Positions 37,088-45,421 of a DNA stretch of 64,000 nt are shown here, in pieces. Position numbers and translations under genes: made by a program. The DNA comes from an uncultured Cytophagales bacterium (GTDB lineage Bacteria; Bacteroidota; Bacteroidia; Cytophagales; Thermonemataceae): positions 19,078-83,077 of the forward strand of contig CALEMF010000113.1 in assembly GCA_937911505.1 (NCBI GenBank), written 5' to 3'. Every line of letters begins with the position of its first letter. Positions within the stretch are counted from its first letter, which is position 1. The notes under the pieces are model-generated. The model saw only the letters and a list, made by a program, of their open reading frames with translations, was not told the origin of the DNA and searched no databases.

Positions 37088-37680
37088 GGAATTACCAACT
37101 GAAGGTGTTGCTGTACTTCTTCTTCAAACCAAATTAATGGGGTTTGGTCTTTGTCGCCTGTTTGTGTGTCACACTTAAAAAACAAGTAATAAAGTAAGGC
37201 AAACTTATCCACACGACGCAGCAGTTGATCGAGTCGATAACGCGCAGAAAGCCAATCTTGGTGCCACCCTCCTAGTCGCCAAGCATAGTAGGCTTCATCG
37301 TGTAGCTCTAGTATTTCTAGTATAGCTTTGTCCTGAATGTATCGCTCGGCAAAGCTGCGTGCTATCCAAGCGTGATGATTGCTGCCTATATTCGGCTTAC
37401 GAGGATTTACTTGGTATTTGAAAGAATCGTGAATGAGTGTAATAAGACGTAATTTAGTAACTACCTCTTCACTTTGTGAGTCGCGTAGCGCTTCTACGTT
37501 TTGCATGACTTCCAAGATATGTGGCCATATTTGTCCTTCTGGATGTCCACGTCGTGGTTTTCCAAAAAATAGCCCTTGTTGCCAAGTAGTATCTTGAATG
37601 ATGGTTGCTTCTAGGTCATTTTGTGGGGCAAATGAAAAGTTACCCCAAGGAGTATTAAAATGCTGTAGAGAATCGTTCAT
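37084..37680 (-). CDS. HD-domain phosphohydrolase-like protein, 198 aa
   Basis: The metal-binding HD pattern is visible: GQIWPHILEVMQNVEAL (first His), LITLIHDSFKYQ (His-Asp pair, about residue 84), NHHAWIARSF, and LELHDEAYYAW with a later Asp. HD enzymes hydrolyse phosphate esters of nucleotides or other small molecules; the substrate here is not known. The start is 6 bases after the stop of rsmE on the same strand, so the two are cotranscribed. It ends inside the mutS stop region (tail-to-tail overlap). Confidence 0.8.
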   Translation of the reverse strand: MNDSLQHFNTPWGNFSFAPQNDLEATIIQDTTWQQGLFFGKPRRGHPEGQIWPHILEVMQNVEALRDSQSEEVVTKLRLITLIHDSFKYQVNPRKPNIGSNHHAWIARSFAERYIQDKAILEILELHDEAYYAWRLGGWHQDWLSARYRLDQLLRRVDKFALLYYLFFKCDTQTGDKDQTPLIWFEEEVQQHLQLVIP

Positions 37681-37686
37681 AGGCAG

Positions 37687-38394
37687 TCAGGACAACATAT
37701 TAACTAAATGTATAGTATGGCAGGCTACCAAGCCAGCCGTTTCTGTTCTTAATCTATTATTCCCCAAAGATACTGCCAAATAATTTTTCTCCAAGGCCGC
37801 AGCCACTTCTTGCTGTGTAAAGTCCCCTTCTGGGCCTACTAAGATACAACAACGCTTTGCAGGTAGAAGCAACTTAGCAAATACTGGATAGTGCTCTCCT
37901 TGCTCGGCTATGTGGGCAATAAATAGCTGCTCTTCTGTCGGTGAGCGTTGTAGAAATGTCTTGAATGTAATGAGCGAATTGATTTTAGGTAAAAAAGCAC
38001 GGCGCGATTGCTTCATTGCCTGTATCGCTATTTTTTTCAGCTTTTCCTCTTTCAGTATTTTCCTTTCCGTATTCTTAGTAGTTAAAAAAGAAATTTCATG
38101 AGTCCCTATTTCAACGCATTTCTCTACCATCCACGCCATTCGATCTATATTTTTAGTAGGCGCCAACGCTACATGTGTATAAAAATTATCAGGTGGTTGC
38201 GTTATTTCTTCTATAATACTAAATGTACATTTCTTGGGGTCTGCCTCTAAAATTTCTACTTTATAAAAGTTTCCCTTACCATCTACAAGCTGTATCAATG
38301 CTCCTTTTCGCATTCTGAGTACTTTTACACAATGATGCGATTCTTCAGGTGAAAGCCAGTGACGCGTTACATCAGGTTCGTAAAACAATCTCAT
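37687..38394 (-). CDS. rsmE: 16S rRNA (uracil-1498-N3)-methyltransferase RsmE, 235 aa
   Basis: RsmE methylates U1498 of 16S rRNA. ATG 38394 is chosen because the following MRLFYEPDVTRHWLSPEESH is the normal N-terminus; an upstream start at 38421 would add 9 unlikely residues. An N-terminal PUA-like domain (1-70) precedes the SPOUT domain, with MVEKCVEIGTHEISFLTTKN, VGPEGDFTQQEV and SLGNNRLRTETA as the SAM-binding knot. It heads a two-gene operon with the HD protein. Divergent from rnpB. Confidence 0.95.
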   Translation of the reverse strand: MRLFYEPDVTRHWLSPEESHHCVKVLRMRKGALIQLVDGKGNFYKVEILEADPKKCTFSIIEEITQPPDNFYTHVALAPTKNIDRMAWMVEKCVEIGTHEISFLTTKNTERKILKEEKLKKIAIQAMKQSRRAFLPKINSLITFKTFLQRSPTEEQLFIAHIAEQGEHYPVFAKLLLPAKRCCILVGPEGDFTQQEVAAALEKNYLAVSLGNNRLRTETAGLVACHTIHLVNMLS

Positions 38395-38503
38395 AAGTAT
38401 ATTTTTTACCGATTGATGCAAATATTTAGAAAATATATCTTTTTTGTAGAAAGATTCGGTACATATTTTGGTAAGATGCCCAACAGAAAGGTAACTTTAC
38501 TTT

Positions 38504-38873
38504 GAAAGAGGAAGTTGTCCTATCGCTAGTAGCTTTTGCTACTAGAGGAAAGTCCGGGCAACATAGAGCAGTGTACTTCCTAACGGGAAGGCGTTCCTTT
38601 GGTGACGAAGTAACGACAGCCAGTGCCACAGAAAATATACCGCCAAGATGATTGGTAAGGGTGAAAAGGTGGAGTAAGCGCCCACCGCTTGACTGGTGAC
38701 AGGCAAGGCAGGGTAAACCTTACACGTTGAAAGATTAAATAAGCCAGTGCTTAAGGGCGGCTCGTCCGATGCTGGCGGGTAAATCGATCGAGCTTTTTGG
38801 TGACAAGAAGCCTAGATAAATGATAGGAACCTGATAAAAAAGGTACAGAACCCGGCTTATAGACTTTCTCTTT
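38504..38873 (+). ncRNA. rnpB: RNase P RNA (bacterial type A)
   Basis: The universally conserved blocks are in order: GAGGAAAGTCCGGGC (38548-38562), ACGGGAAGGC-like P10/11 region, AGGGTGAAAAGGTG, GGTAAACCTTACAC, and ACAGAACCCGGCTTATAGAC (38845-38864) closing P4. The 5' GAAAGAG pairs with 3' CTTTCTC to form P1. The length of about 370 nt is normal. It cleaves the 5' leader of pre-tRNAs together with RnpA. A T run follows P1 and may act as terminator. Confidence 0.97.
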
Positions 38874-38888
38874 TAATTTTTTATTTCG

Positions 38889-38926
38889 CTTGCAACCCTT
38901 TTAAAAAATCGCGGGTCATATACATA
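38889..38926 (+). promoter_or_regulatory. ECF-sigma-like promoter, copy A
   Basis: CTTGCAACC, a 16-base spacer, then GGTCATATA. This is one of three near-identical elements in 1.1 kb (others at 39291 and 39926) with a constant spacer. A -35-like CAACC and a -10-like GTC element are typical of extracytoplasmic-function sigma factors in Bacteroidota. It lies 57 bases before the 43-codon frame. Confidence 0.55.
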
Positions 38927-38982
38927 GAACGCGCCATTGAATTAAATTTTAAAGACAAGAACGCAGTAATAAATTAGTTATT

Positions 38983-39114
38983 ATGAAAATAGAAATTACC
39001 AGAAGTAGCGATGCAAAAGGCAGAGCAAAATTAATGGATCGTATTCTTTCACTAGCAGAGTTGATACTCCTACTCATTATAGGTCTATCTATGTTATCAT
39101 TTTTACCAGCCTAA
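38983..39114 (+). CDS. small membrane peptide, 43 aa
   Basis: The frame MKIEITRSSDAKGRAKLMDR followed by a single hydrophobic helix (LILLLIIGLSMLSFLP) starts at ATG 38983 and ends in TAA. It has a promoter-like element upstream and a perfect 9-bp terminator stem starting within its stop codon, so it is a well-defined short transcription unit. The basic N-terminus would stay in the cytoplasm. No family is recognised. Roles in stress signalling or membrane damage are guesses. Confidence 0.6.
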   Translation: MKIEITRSSDAKGRAKLMDRILSLAELILLLIIGLSMLSFLPA

Positions 39115-39143
39115 GAAGCCATGCTCTAAGAGGGTGGCTTCTT
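39113..39143 (+). terminator. terminator of the small membrane peptide gene
   Basis: AAGAAGCCA (39113-39121) pairs with TGGCTTCTT (39135-39143); an A/T-rich tract follows. The stem begins in the stop codon of the peptide gene. Confidence 0.75.
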
Positions 39144-39237
39144 AAAAAATGAGCCCAAAATACAGGTACATCAAACAGATTGTACTGGAGAACATTTTAT
39201 CCTTATCTCAAACTTTAAACACCTACCTATCCAAGAG

Positions 39238-39260
39238 AAACTCTCCCCTCAGGAGAGTTT
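39238..39260 (+). terminator. stem-loop with T run
   Basis: AAACTCTCC (39238-39246) pairs with GGAGAGTTT (39252-39260), followed by TTTCTTTTTT. It may be a second terminator for the peptide transcript or the end of a short RNA between 39145 and 39260; no gene is seen there. Confidence 0.7.
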
Positions 39261-39290
39261 TTTCTTTTTTAATGAGGGAAATTTTTATGA

Positions 39291-39329
39291 CTTACAACTT
39301 TTCTTTAAAAGTGAGGGTCATCTATACAA
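39291..39329 (+). promoter_or_regulatory. ECF-sigma-like promoter, copy B
   Basis: CTTACAACT, 16 bases, GGTCATCTATACAAA. It has the same spacing as copies A and C, with one substitution in the CAACC block. It lies 123 bases before the lipoprotein gene at 39452. Confidence 0.5.
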
Positions 39330-39451
39330 ACGTCAATATAGTGTAGTCTTTAAGGATGTGTTGAAAAACAAGCTATTATGTTGAACTAACACCCAACTCA
39401 TCTTACTATAGACTCCTAACTATTTTCTAAATTTTAAACTTCAAAACGCCT

Positions 39452-39892
39452 ATGAAAACGCCTTTACTAACCGCTTTTACGATTATTTTTTTGTGCTTGT
39501 CAGCTTGCCAAGACCAAAACTCTACTTTCACACCTCTCAATACTTCAGGAGAAGTTTGGTCATTAGTAAGTTATGAACCCACCAATATGGTATCTGATGT
39601 AATATCTAAATCATCACAACAATTCTCGCTTGAGCAGGTGACTTGGCAATTTGACACAAGCCAAAATCAAGTCACCATACAAATTCAATCAGGTATAAAC
39701 TTCGATCTGTTCGAAGAAGGTACCTATGCCTACCGTATTGAGCAGATTGAAGGGAGTAGTGGAGAAGTTATCTACATCAATGATCAATATTTTGGATCGT
39801 ACAAAGAGAACAGTAGAGAACTACTCATTAGTAACATAGCTGCTGATGGTCCAGTAATGTGGTTTGTAAAGCTTAACCAGCAAAAAGATTGA
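39452..39892 (+). CDS. hypothetical lipoprotein, 146 aa
   Basis: The N-terminus is a clear lipoprotein signal with lipobox SAC (FLCLSACQDQ, Cys about residue 19). The mature part is mostly beta-strand with alternating polar and hydrophobic residues (GEVWSLVSYEP, WQFDTSQNQVTIQI, GTYAYRIEQI, WFVKLNQ), a lipocalin-like or small barrel pattern seen in Bacteroidota envelope proteins of unknown function. It is expressed from promoter-like copy B and lies between the small peptide gene and the candidate small RNA, so an envelope stress role is plausible but unproven. Confidence 0.8.
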   Translation: MKTPLLTAFTIIFLCLSACQDQNSTFTPLNTSGEVWSLVSYEPTNMVSDVISKSSQQFSLEQVTWQFDTSQNQVTIQIQSGINFDLFEEGTYAYRIEQIEGSSGEVIYINDQYFGSYKENSRELLISNIAADGPVMWFVKLNQQKD

Positions 39893-39925
39893 CCTTCTTT
39901 AAAAAATTACAATTTATTTCAGGTG

Positions 39926-39964
39926 CTTGCAACCCTTTTAAAAAAACGTGGGTCATCTATACAA
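39926..39964 (+). promoter_or_regulatory. ECF-sigma-like promoter, copy C
   Basis: CTTGCAACC, 16 bases, GGTCATCTATACA. This is the closest match to copy A. There is no coding frame between it and the terminator at 40106. Confidence 0.55.
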
Positions 39965-39967
39965 GAG

Positions 39968-40106
39968 CAAATAGTAAACTGGATATTGGAAGTACTCAAA
40001 CTTCCGGTGATTTAGTAAAAGCACTCATTATTATTCAGCACTATTTTCGTTGTAAGTAATTTAGGATGGGAATCTCTCTATCGACTTTCGTAGAGAGATT
40101 TTTTTT
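39968..40106 (+). ncRNA. candidate small RNA, about 140 nt
   Basis: The unit has a promoter-like element (copy C), a hairpin GGAAGT-N6-ACTTCC at 39987-40004, no start codon with a usable frame, and a strong intrinsic terminator at 40071-40106. This is the layout of an independent small RNA. No known RNA family is recognised. It could also be a leader of nothing, since the next gene is on the opposite strand. Confidence 0.45.
40071..40106 (+). terminator. intrinsic terminator of the candidate small RNA
   Basis: AATCTCTCTA (40071-40080) pairs with TAGAGAGATT (40091-40100), followed by a run of eight T residues. It lies between this unit and the convergent purL. Confidence 0.85.
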
Positions 40107-40133
40107 GTAAATAAGTCAACTTATGCCTTCTAC

Positions 40134-42353
40134 TTATTTTTCTAGATACTTACCCAATGTATTGTTATATAAGGCTTTGGCCTTTTTAGAAGAAATGAGC
40201 ACTTCTCCATCTACTCTGTAGCCCGTTTTTATCACACGTCCTAGTCGGGTATAGTTTACGCCTCTTCCACGCATCCACTTTTCAAACTTTTCTTTTTGTT
40301 CTTTTGCAACGGAAATCACGATTCTGCTTTGGCTCTCTCCAAAGAGATAAGCATCTTTTCTAAACTTTCCATCTGTTTTAATGCTAAAACCTAGGTCGCG
40401 TATCATGGCTGATTCTGCTAATGTAATAAACAGTCCTCCATCTGAAACATCGTGGGCAGAGCGAATCAGTCCCTTACGAATTAGCTTTTTGATTACTTTT
40501 TGTAGCTCAAATTCATCTTCTAAATTGAAACGTGGTGTTCCAGAGGCTTTCGTACCTACACAAGAGTATAAGTACTGAGAACTAGCAATACAGTTTTTAG
40601 ACTCTCCCAGTAAGTATATCAAATCTCCTACCTGTTTGAAATCAAGTGTCATTTTATGAGTAGGCTCCTCTAAAAGTCCCAGCATCCCAATCGTAGGAGT
40701 TGGAAATACAGGCCCCTCGTCTGAAGACTGGTTGTAAAAACTTACATTACCGCCCGTTACAGGTGTACCGAACTTTTCGCAGGCTTTCTTCATCCCCTTG
40801 ATAGCACCTACAAATTGCCAATAAACTTCTGGATTATAAGGATTCCCAAAATTGAGGCAATTGGTAATGGCTAAAGGTTCGCCTCCTGCACATACAATGT
40901 TGCGCGCTGCCTCTGCTACAGCGATGGCACAGCCCTCTTCAGGATGCGCTTGTACATATCGGGAGTTACAATCAACAGTGATCACGATTGACTTGTTTGT
41001 TCCTTTTATGGCCACAACAGCGGCATCAGAAGGTTCATTAGTACTCTGGTTGGCAGTTCCTACCATTGAATCATACTGTTCATAAACCCACCTTTTTGAG
41101 GCAATGTTGGGATGACTCAATAGGTGTTCGGCTACTTTCTTGTAGTTTTTAGGTAGTTTTACCTGCTCAATATGAAATTGCTGATACTCCTTAAAATAAG
41201 CAGGCTCCTCATATGCTCTATGGTATACAGGCGCGCCCCCGCCCAATACTAAGCTCTCTGCGGGTACTTTGGCTACTGTATCTCCTAAAATCATAAAGCG
41301 TAAAACACCTGTATCTGTTACCTCTCCTATCTGCACACAGTTCAAATCCCACTTTTCAAAAATCCGCTCTATCTGCTGCTCTTTTCCTTTTTTTACCACC
41401 AGTAGCATACGCTCTTGTGACTCAGAAAGAAGAATTTCAAAGGGAAGCATCCCTTCTTGGCGTGTTGGTACCGCATCTAGGTTGATGTCCATACCCACCT
41501 CTCCTTTAGCGCTCATTTCGGCTGTAGAGCAAATAATACCTGCCGCTCCCATATCTTGTATCCCTACAATCGCACCAGTTTGTATGGCTTCTAGCGTGGC
41601 TTCTAGCAGCAGTTTTTCTTGAAAAGGATCACCTACTTGCACAGCTGGTAAATCCTTAGCAGAATCTTCTGTAATATCTTTAGAAGCAAAAGAAGCTCCA
41701 TGAATGCCGTCTTTTCCTGTAGCAGAGCCCACAATAAAGACTGGATTACCTTTTCCTTGTGCGATAGCACGTGCGACGCTGTCCGTTCTTACAATACCTG
41801 CTGAGAAGGCATTCACCAAAGGATTAATAGTAAATGACTCATCAAAAAATACTTCTCCGCCTACCGTAGGTATACCAAAGGCATTTCCATAATCGCCAAT
41901 GCCCTTTACGACTCCTTTTATTAAGTACTGCGTCCTAGGATTACTAAGTTCGCCAAAGCGCAAGGAATTGAGCTGGGCGATAGGGCGCGCGCCCATCGTA
42001 AAAATATCTCTGTTGATTCCTCCTACACCCGTAGCGGCCCCCTGATAGGGCTCAATAGCAGAGGGATGATTGTGCGACTCGATCTTGAAGCTTACTGCAT
42101 AGCCATCTCCAATGTCTACTAATCCTGCATTTTCTTCTCCAGCCGCCGCTAGCATCCGGGGAGAATCTTTAGGAAGCTTTTTCAACCATACAATAGAATT
42201 CTTGTAAGAACAATGCTCAGACCACATCGCTGAGTAAATACAAAGCTCTGTAAAGTTGGGCTTACGACCGAGTATACCAATAATTTGATGGTATTCTTCT
42301 TCTATCAGTCCTAGCTTTCGAGCAGTTTCTGGGAAGTCGACTTTTTGATCCAC
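40134..42353 (-). CDS. purL: phosphoribosylformylglycinamidine synthase subunit PurL, 739 aa
   Basis: This is the synthetase subunit for step four of purine biosynthesis (FGAR + Gln + ATP to FGAM). The length fits the small, PurS/PurQ-dependent type. Conserved parts are present: MWSEHCSYKNSIVWLK (about residue 44), ESHNHPSAIEPYQGAATGVG (ATP/substrate site), VQDMGAAGI-like IVGIQDMGAAGIICS, and SAHDVSDGGLFITLAE near the C-terminus. It forms a single-gene unit with its own promoter box; PurS and PurQ are not in this window. Confidence 0.97.
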   Translation of the reverse strand: MDQKVDFPETARKLGLIEEEYHQIIGILGRKPNFTELCIYSAMWSEHCSYKNSIVWLKKLPKDSPRMLAAAGEENAGLVDIGDGYAVSFKIESHNHPSAIEPYQGAATGVGGINRDIFTMGARPIAQLNSLRFGELSNPRTQYLIKGVVKGIGDYGNAFGIPTVGGEVFFDESFTINPLVNAFSAGIVRTDSVARAIAQGKGNPVFIVGSATGKDGIHGASFASKDITEDSAKDLPAVQVGDPFQEKLLLEATLEAIQTGAIVGIQDMGAAGIICSTAEMSAKGEVGMDINLDAVPTRQEGMLPFEILLSESQERMLLVVKKGKEQQIERIFEKWDLNCVQIGEVTDTGVLRFMILGDTVAKVPAESLVLGGGAPVYHRAYEEPAYFKEYQQFHIEQVKLPKNYKKVAEHLLSHPNIASKRWVYEQYDSMVGTANQSTNEPSDAAVVAIKGTNKSIVITVDCNSRYVQAHPEEGCAIAVAEAARNIVCAGGEPLAITNCLNFGNPYNPEVYWQFVGAIKGMKKACEKFGTPVTGGNVSFYNQSSDEGPVFPTPTIGMLGLLEEPTHKMTLDFKQVGDLIYLLGESKNCIASSQYLYSCVGTKASGTPRFNLEDEFELQKVIKKLIRKGLIRSAHDVSDGGLFITLAESAMIRDLGFSIKTDGKFRKDAYLFGESQSRIVISVAKEQKEKFEKWMRGRGVNYTRLGRVIKTGYRVDGEVLISSKKAKALYNNTLGKYLEK

Positions 42354-42414
42354 AGCGTTATTTATTTAATATCTTTAGCTACTTTATTTCTAAAATACTT
42401 TACCTCTCGTCACG

Positions 42415-42422
42415 CAAAGGTA
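42415..42422 (-). promoter_or_regulatory. -7 box (TACCTTTG) for purL
   Basis: TACCTTTG on the minus strand, 61 bases before the purL ATG at 42353, matches TAnnTTTG exactly and is followed by GC as in other strong boxes in the window. Confidence 0.5.
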
Positions 42423-42476
42423 AGGGGTTATTATAAAAAAAGAACTATGTTTTATAGAATAGTTGAGATGGTCTCC

Positions 42477-44000
42477 CTACTGTAAATTCTTCATCCAAAT
42501 GGCACGCAATTGTTTTTGTTGGGTACTTGCGTTAGGGTCTAGCGTAAAAGAAGGCTTCTTCTGCTGCTCCGAAATAGGATTATAAATGATGCCTAATTTC
42601 TCATAGTACGCTTTATAAGGAAGCGGCTGAGCCTCTTTCACATATTTATTAAAAAAGTCCATGATCTCTGGATAAGTCATCTCTGTAAATACTTGGAAGA
42701 ATCGTTCTTCAGGGAAGGCGTTTTCTGCGCCATACGCTCTGGCGAGTTCATTTACTACTTCTCTCAGTCCTCTTTCACCATTGGAAAGCTCTAGGAGTCG
42801 GATATCTAGTAGGCCTGCTACCAAAGCACCTCTAAAATAGATGTTAGCATATTGTTTTTGCCCTGCTTTGGTATAAGAAGTAAGGCTTAATTTAGTGAGG
42901 CTGTAGCTTTTATCGAAGTATTTCTCGTCTACAATGACCTTATAAGCTAACTCCTTAAGAAAATCGTCGATGGAGAGGAGTCCTCCTCTGAGTTGCATCA
43001 TATCAGAAGCCCATTCGGTAGTCCCTTCATACAACCAAAGGTGTTGTGAAGGAGTAGGTGTTACAAAGTTGAAGTCTTTAACGATTTCACTATGGATGTT
43101 AAGCGGCGTTACAATATGAAAAAATTCGTGGGCGGCTGTGCTGGTAATACTTTTGGCTAGCTTTTCATTCCATTCTTCTTCCTTATAAACATATTCAGAG
43201 CTGTACGAATGCTCCCAAGCACCTGCACTCTTATCTTCGAAGTGGTACAAAAAAGTATATCTTTTTACAGGCAGCGCTACCAGAAACTCTCCCGCAGCTT
43301 CAAGCATATCGCTCATGGCCGTTAGTAGTTGTTCTGAAGTGATTTTATCGGTCTTGGAGTAGGTATAAATTTCTACATCACAACCCTTTATCTCTGTTGT
43401 TGCTTTACTAAGCCTACCCAATAGTATGGGCGAGTCTACTACAAAGTCATAGTCTTTGGCTACATAGTAACCTTGTGGATCTTTATTGAGGGCTGTTCCT
43501 ACTTGCCAACGCTCAGGATGCATCAGCGTGATTTTCAAGGGAGCATCCTGCATTCCTTGCGGGTACCCAAAGACAGTTTGGCCGTTAATGAGCGCGTGGT
43601 CATCTTCTAGCGAGCTCCCACACATCATATAAATATCGTTTTCTTCTACCGGTGTATCCCACGTTTCGGCTACTTCATAGCTAATTTTTTTAATCTTTTT
43701 GGGGGTAGTGAGTTGCCACTGGTTTTTGGTAATCTGCTCGGTTTTAATCTCTTTTCCCTTTGTATCAAAAGCTTTGAAGTTTTTGACAAAACGTCCTATG
43801 TCCATTACCTGATAAGTACCTGGCGCAGTGGCTGCAAATTGGTATATATTATTATCTGCTTTCAACTGATCTACTTCTAGGGTTACTTTAAAGGTATCGT
43901 TGGTGCGGTCGTTTAGGTTAACCGTGTAGTGAAGTTGTTGTGCCACCAAAGGTAAGTAGCTACATAGGTGAAGGCTTGTTAGTGCAAGTATTCTATACAT
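42477..44000 (-). CDS. M61-family glycyl aminopeptidase-like protease, 507 aa
   Basis: The second ATG (44000) is preferred because it gives a clean signal peptide (MYRILALTSLHLCSYLPLVA); a start at 44021 adds seven residues. The zinc motif HEFFHIVTPLNIHSE lies near residue 280, with the third ligand Glu in LWLYEGTTEWAS. An N-terminal beta domain (about 25-170) is typical of M61. Unlike longer M61 members it lacks a C-terminal PDZ domain. It should cleave peptides in the periplasm. Stands alone between purL and the divergent response regulator. Confidence 0.9.
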   Translation of the reverse strand: MYRILALTSLHLCSYLPLVAQQLHYTVNLNDRTNDTFKVTLEVDQLKADNNIYQFAATAPGTYQVMDIGRFVKNFKAFDTKGKEIKTEQITKNQWQLTTPKKIKKISYEVAETWDTPVEENDIYMMCGSSLEDDHALINGQTVFGYPQGMQDAPLKITLMHPERWQVGTALNKDPQGYYVAKDYDFVVDSPILLGRLSKATTEIKGCDVEIYTYSKTDKITSEQLLTAMSDMLEAAGEFLVALPVKRYTFLYHFEDKSAGAWEHSYSSEYVYKEEEWNEKLAKSITSTAAHEFFHIVTPLNIHSEIVKDFNFVTPTPSQHLWLYEGTTEWASDMMQLRGGLLSIDDFLKELAYKVIVDEKYFDKSYSLTKLSLTSYTKAGQKQYANIYFRGALVAGLLDIRLLELSNGERGLREVVNELARAYGAENAFPEERFFQVFTEMTYPEIMDFFNKYVKEAQPLPYKAYYEKLGIIYNPISEQQKKPSFTLDPNASTQQKQLRAIWMKNLQ

Positions 44001-44199
44001 AAAGTGTAAAAAGTTGGTCATCTCATTTGTATAACGATGTTAATCTCTTTTAAATTGCTATTTTTCGATTAAAGCGGTAAAGAAAGAGATAAGATGATTT
44101 TTATTGTAAGTGCTTTTATTCATTGCGTTTGCTGGCACAAGTTAGTATATTTTTAATATCTTAGTGACCGTAATATCAAAATTTAATCGAGTAATTCCT

Positions 44200-45357
44200 A
44201 TGGCAAAAATACTAATCATAGATGATGAGGCGAGCATTCGAGAAACGTTAAAAGAGATTTTAGTATATGAGAAATACAAAGTACATGAAGCACAAGATGG
44301 AGAAGAGGGACTAGATATGCTCCAAAAGGAAGAGTATGATGTGGTACTATGTGATATAAAAATGCCTAAGGTAGATGGCATAGAAGCGTTGGATAAAGCG
44401 CAGGAAATGACGAAAATGCCACAGTTTATTATGATCTCTGCCCACGGAACTATCGAAACAGCCGTAGAAGCTACTAAAAAAGGCGCTTTTGATTTTATTG
44501 TAAAGCCACCTGATTTAAATAGGCTTCTTCTTTCTGTGCGCAATGCCTTAGATAAATCTAACTTGGTACAAGAAACAAAAGTACTCAAGAAGAAGGTCAG
44601 TAAAAAATATGAGATTGTAGGAGCCTCTGAAGCCATACACCGCGTGCTAGAAGATATAGATAAGGTAGCACCTACTGATGCTAGAGTACTTATTACAGGT
44701 CCTAACGGCGCTGGTAAAGAGCTGGTCTGTAGGCAGATTCACGCCAAGAGCAATCGTGCTAAAATGCCCTTTGTAGAAGTTAACTGCGCCGCCATTCCGA
44801 GTGAGCTAATAGAAAGTGAGCTGTTTGGTCACGAAAAGGGGGCTTTCACCTCTGCTGTAAAGCAACGTATCGGTAAGTTTGAGCAAGCTGATGGGGGTAC
44901 ACTTTTCTTAGATGAAATAGGTGATATGAGTCTCTCGGCACAAGCCAAAGTGCTACGCGCTTTACAAGAACAAAAAATAACACGTGTAGGTGGTGACAAG
45001 GATATTAAAGTAAATGTACGGGTAGTGGCCGCTACCAATAAAGACCTGAAAAAAGAAATCGAAGAAGGTAACTTTAGAGAAGACCTTTTTCATCGCCTAA
45101 GTGTAATTCTCATTAAAGTGCCCTCTTTGGATGAACGGAAAGAGGATATTCCTCTGTTGGCTGATCGGTTCTTAGCAGACATTGCCAAAGACTATGGAGC
45201 TGCTAAGAAAAAAATAGACGACAAGGCGATTGCATTACTCATGGAGCGCTCTTGGACGGGTAATATTCGAGAACTACGTAACGTAGTAGAACGCTTGGTA
45301 ATTTTAAGTAAAGATACCATTACTGCTGAGGATGTGAAGCGCTACGCTATTCAATAA
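44200..45357 (+). CDS. NtrC-like response regulator (REC plus AAA+), no DNA-binding domain
   Basis: ATG 44200 (MAKILIIDDEASIR) is preferred to a GTG 36 bases upstream. The receiver domain (1-120) has the phospho-acceptor Asp in VLCDIKMPKVDG (about 53) and Lys in FIVKPPD. The AAA+ domain has Walker A GPNGAGKE (changed from GExGTGKE), Walker B GGTLFLDEIGDM and an arginine finger region. The sigma-54-contacting loop reads GAFTSA rather than GAFTGA. The protein ends about 30 residues after WTGNIRELRNVVERL, with no Fis-type helix-turn-helix. It may work from solution or as part of a complex. No histidine kinase gene is adjacent. Confidence 0.92.
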   Translation: MAKILIIDDEASIRETLKEILVYEKYKVHEAQDGEEGLDMLQKEEYDVVLCDIKMPKVDGIEALDKAQEMTKMPQFIMISAHGTIETAVEATKKGAFDFIVKPPDLNRLLLSVRNALDKSNLVQETKVLKKKVSKKYEIVGASEAIHRVLEDIDKVAPTDARVLITGPNGAGKELVCRQIHAKSNRAKMPFVEVNCAAIPSELIESELFGHEKGAFTSAVKQRIGKFEQADGGTLFLDEIGDMSLSAQAKVLRALQEQKITRVGGDKDIKVNVRVVAATNKDLKKEIEEGNFREDLFHRLSVILIKVPSLDERKEDIPLLADRFLADIAKDYGAAKKKIDDKAIALLMERSWTGNIRELRNVVERLVILSKDTITAEDVKRYAIQ

Positions 45358-45362
45358 ATGAG

Positions 45363-45397
45363 AAAGAGGTGCTTTCAACGAATGAAAGTACCTCTTT
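45363..45397. terminator. strong stem-loop between convergent genes
   Basis: AAAGAGGTGCTTTCA (45363-45377) pairs with TGAAAGTACCTCTTT (45383-45397) with one mismatch. It separates the response regulator gene from the leftward DUF3108 gene; a T tract follows on the plus strand. Confidence 0.8.
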
Positions 45398-45421
45398 TCT
45401 TATGATAAATACATCTATTTC

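Noticed and set aside
38889..39964. The three 40-base repeats as a CRISPR array or mobile-element ends
   Set aside because: Spacing is irregular (about 400 and 635 bases), only two short blocks are conserved, each copy precedes a separate transcription unit, and there are no cas genes, transposase or target-site duplications.
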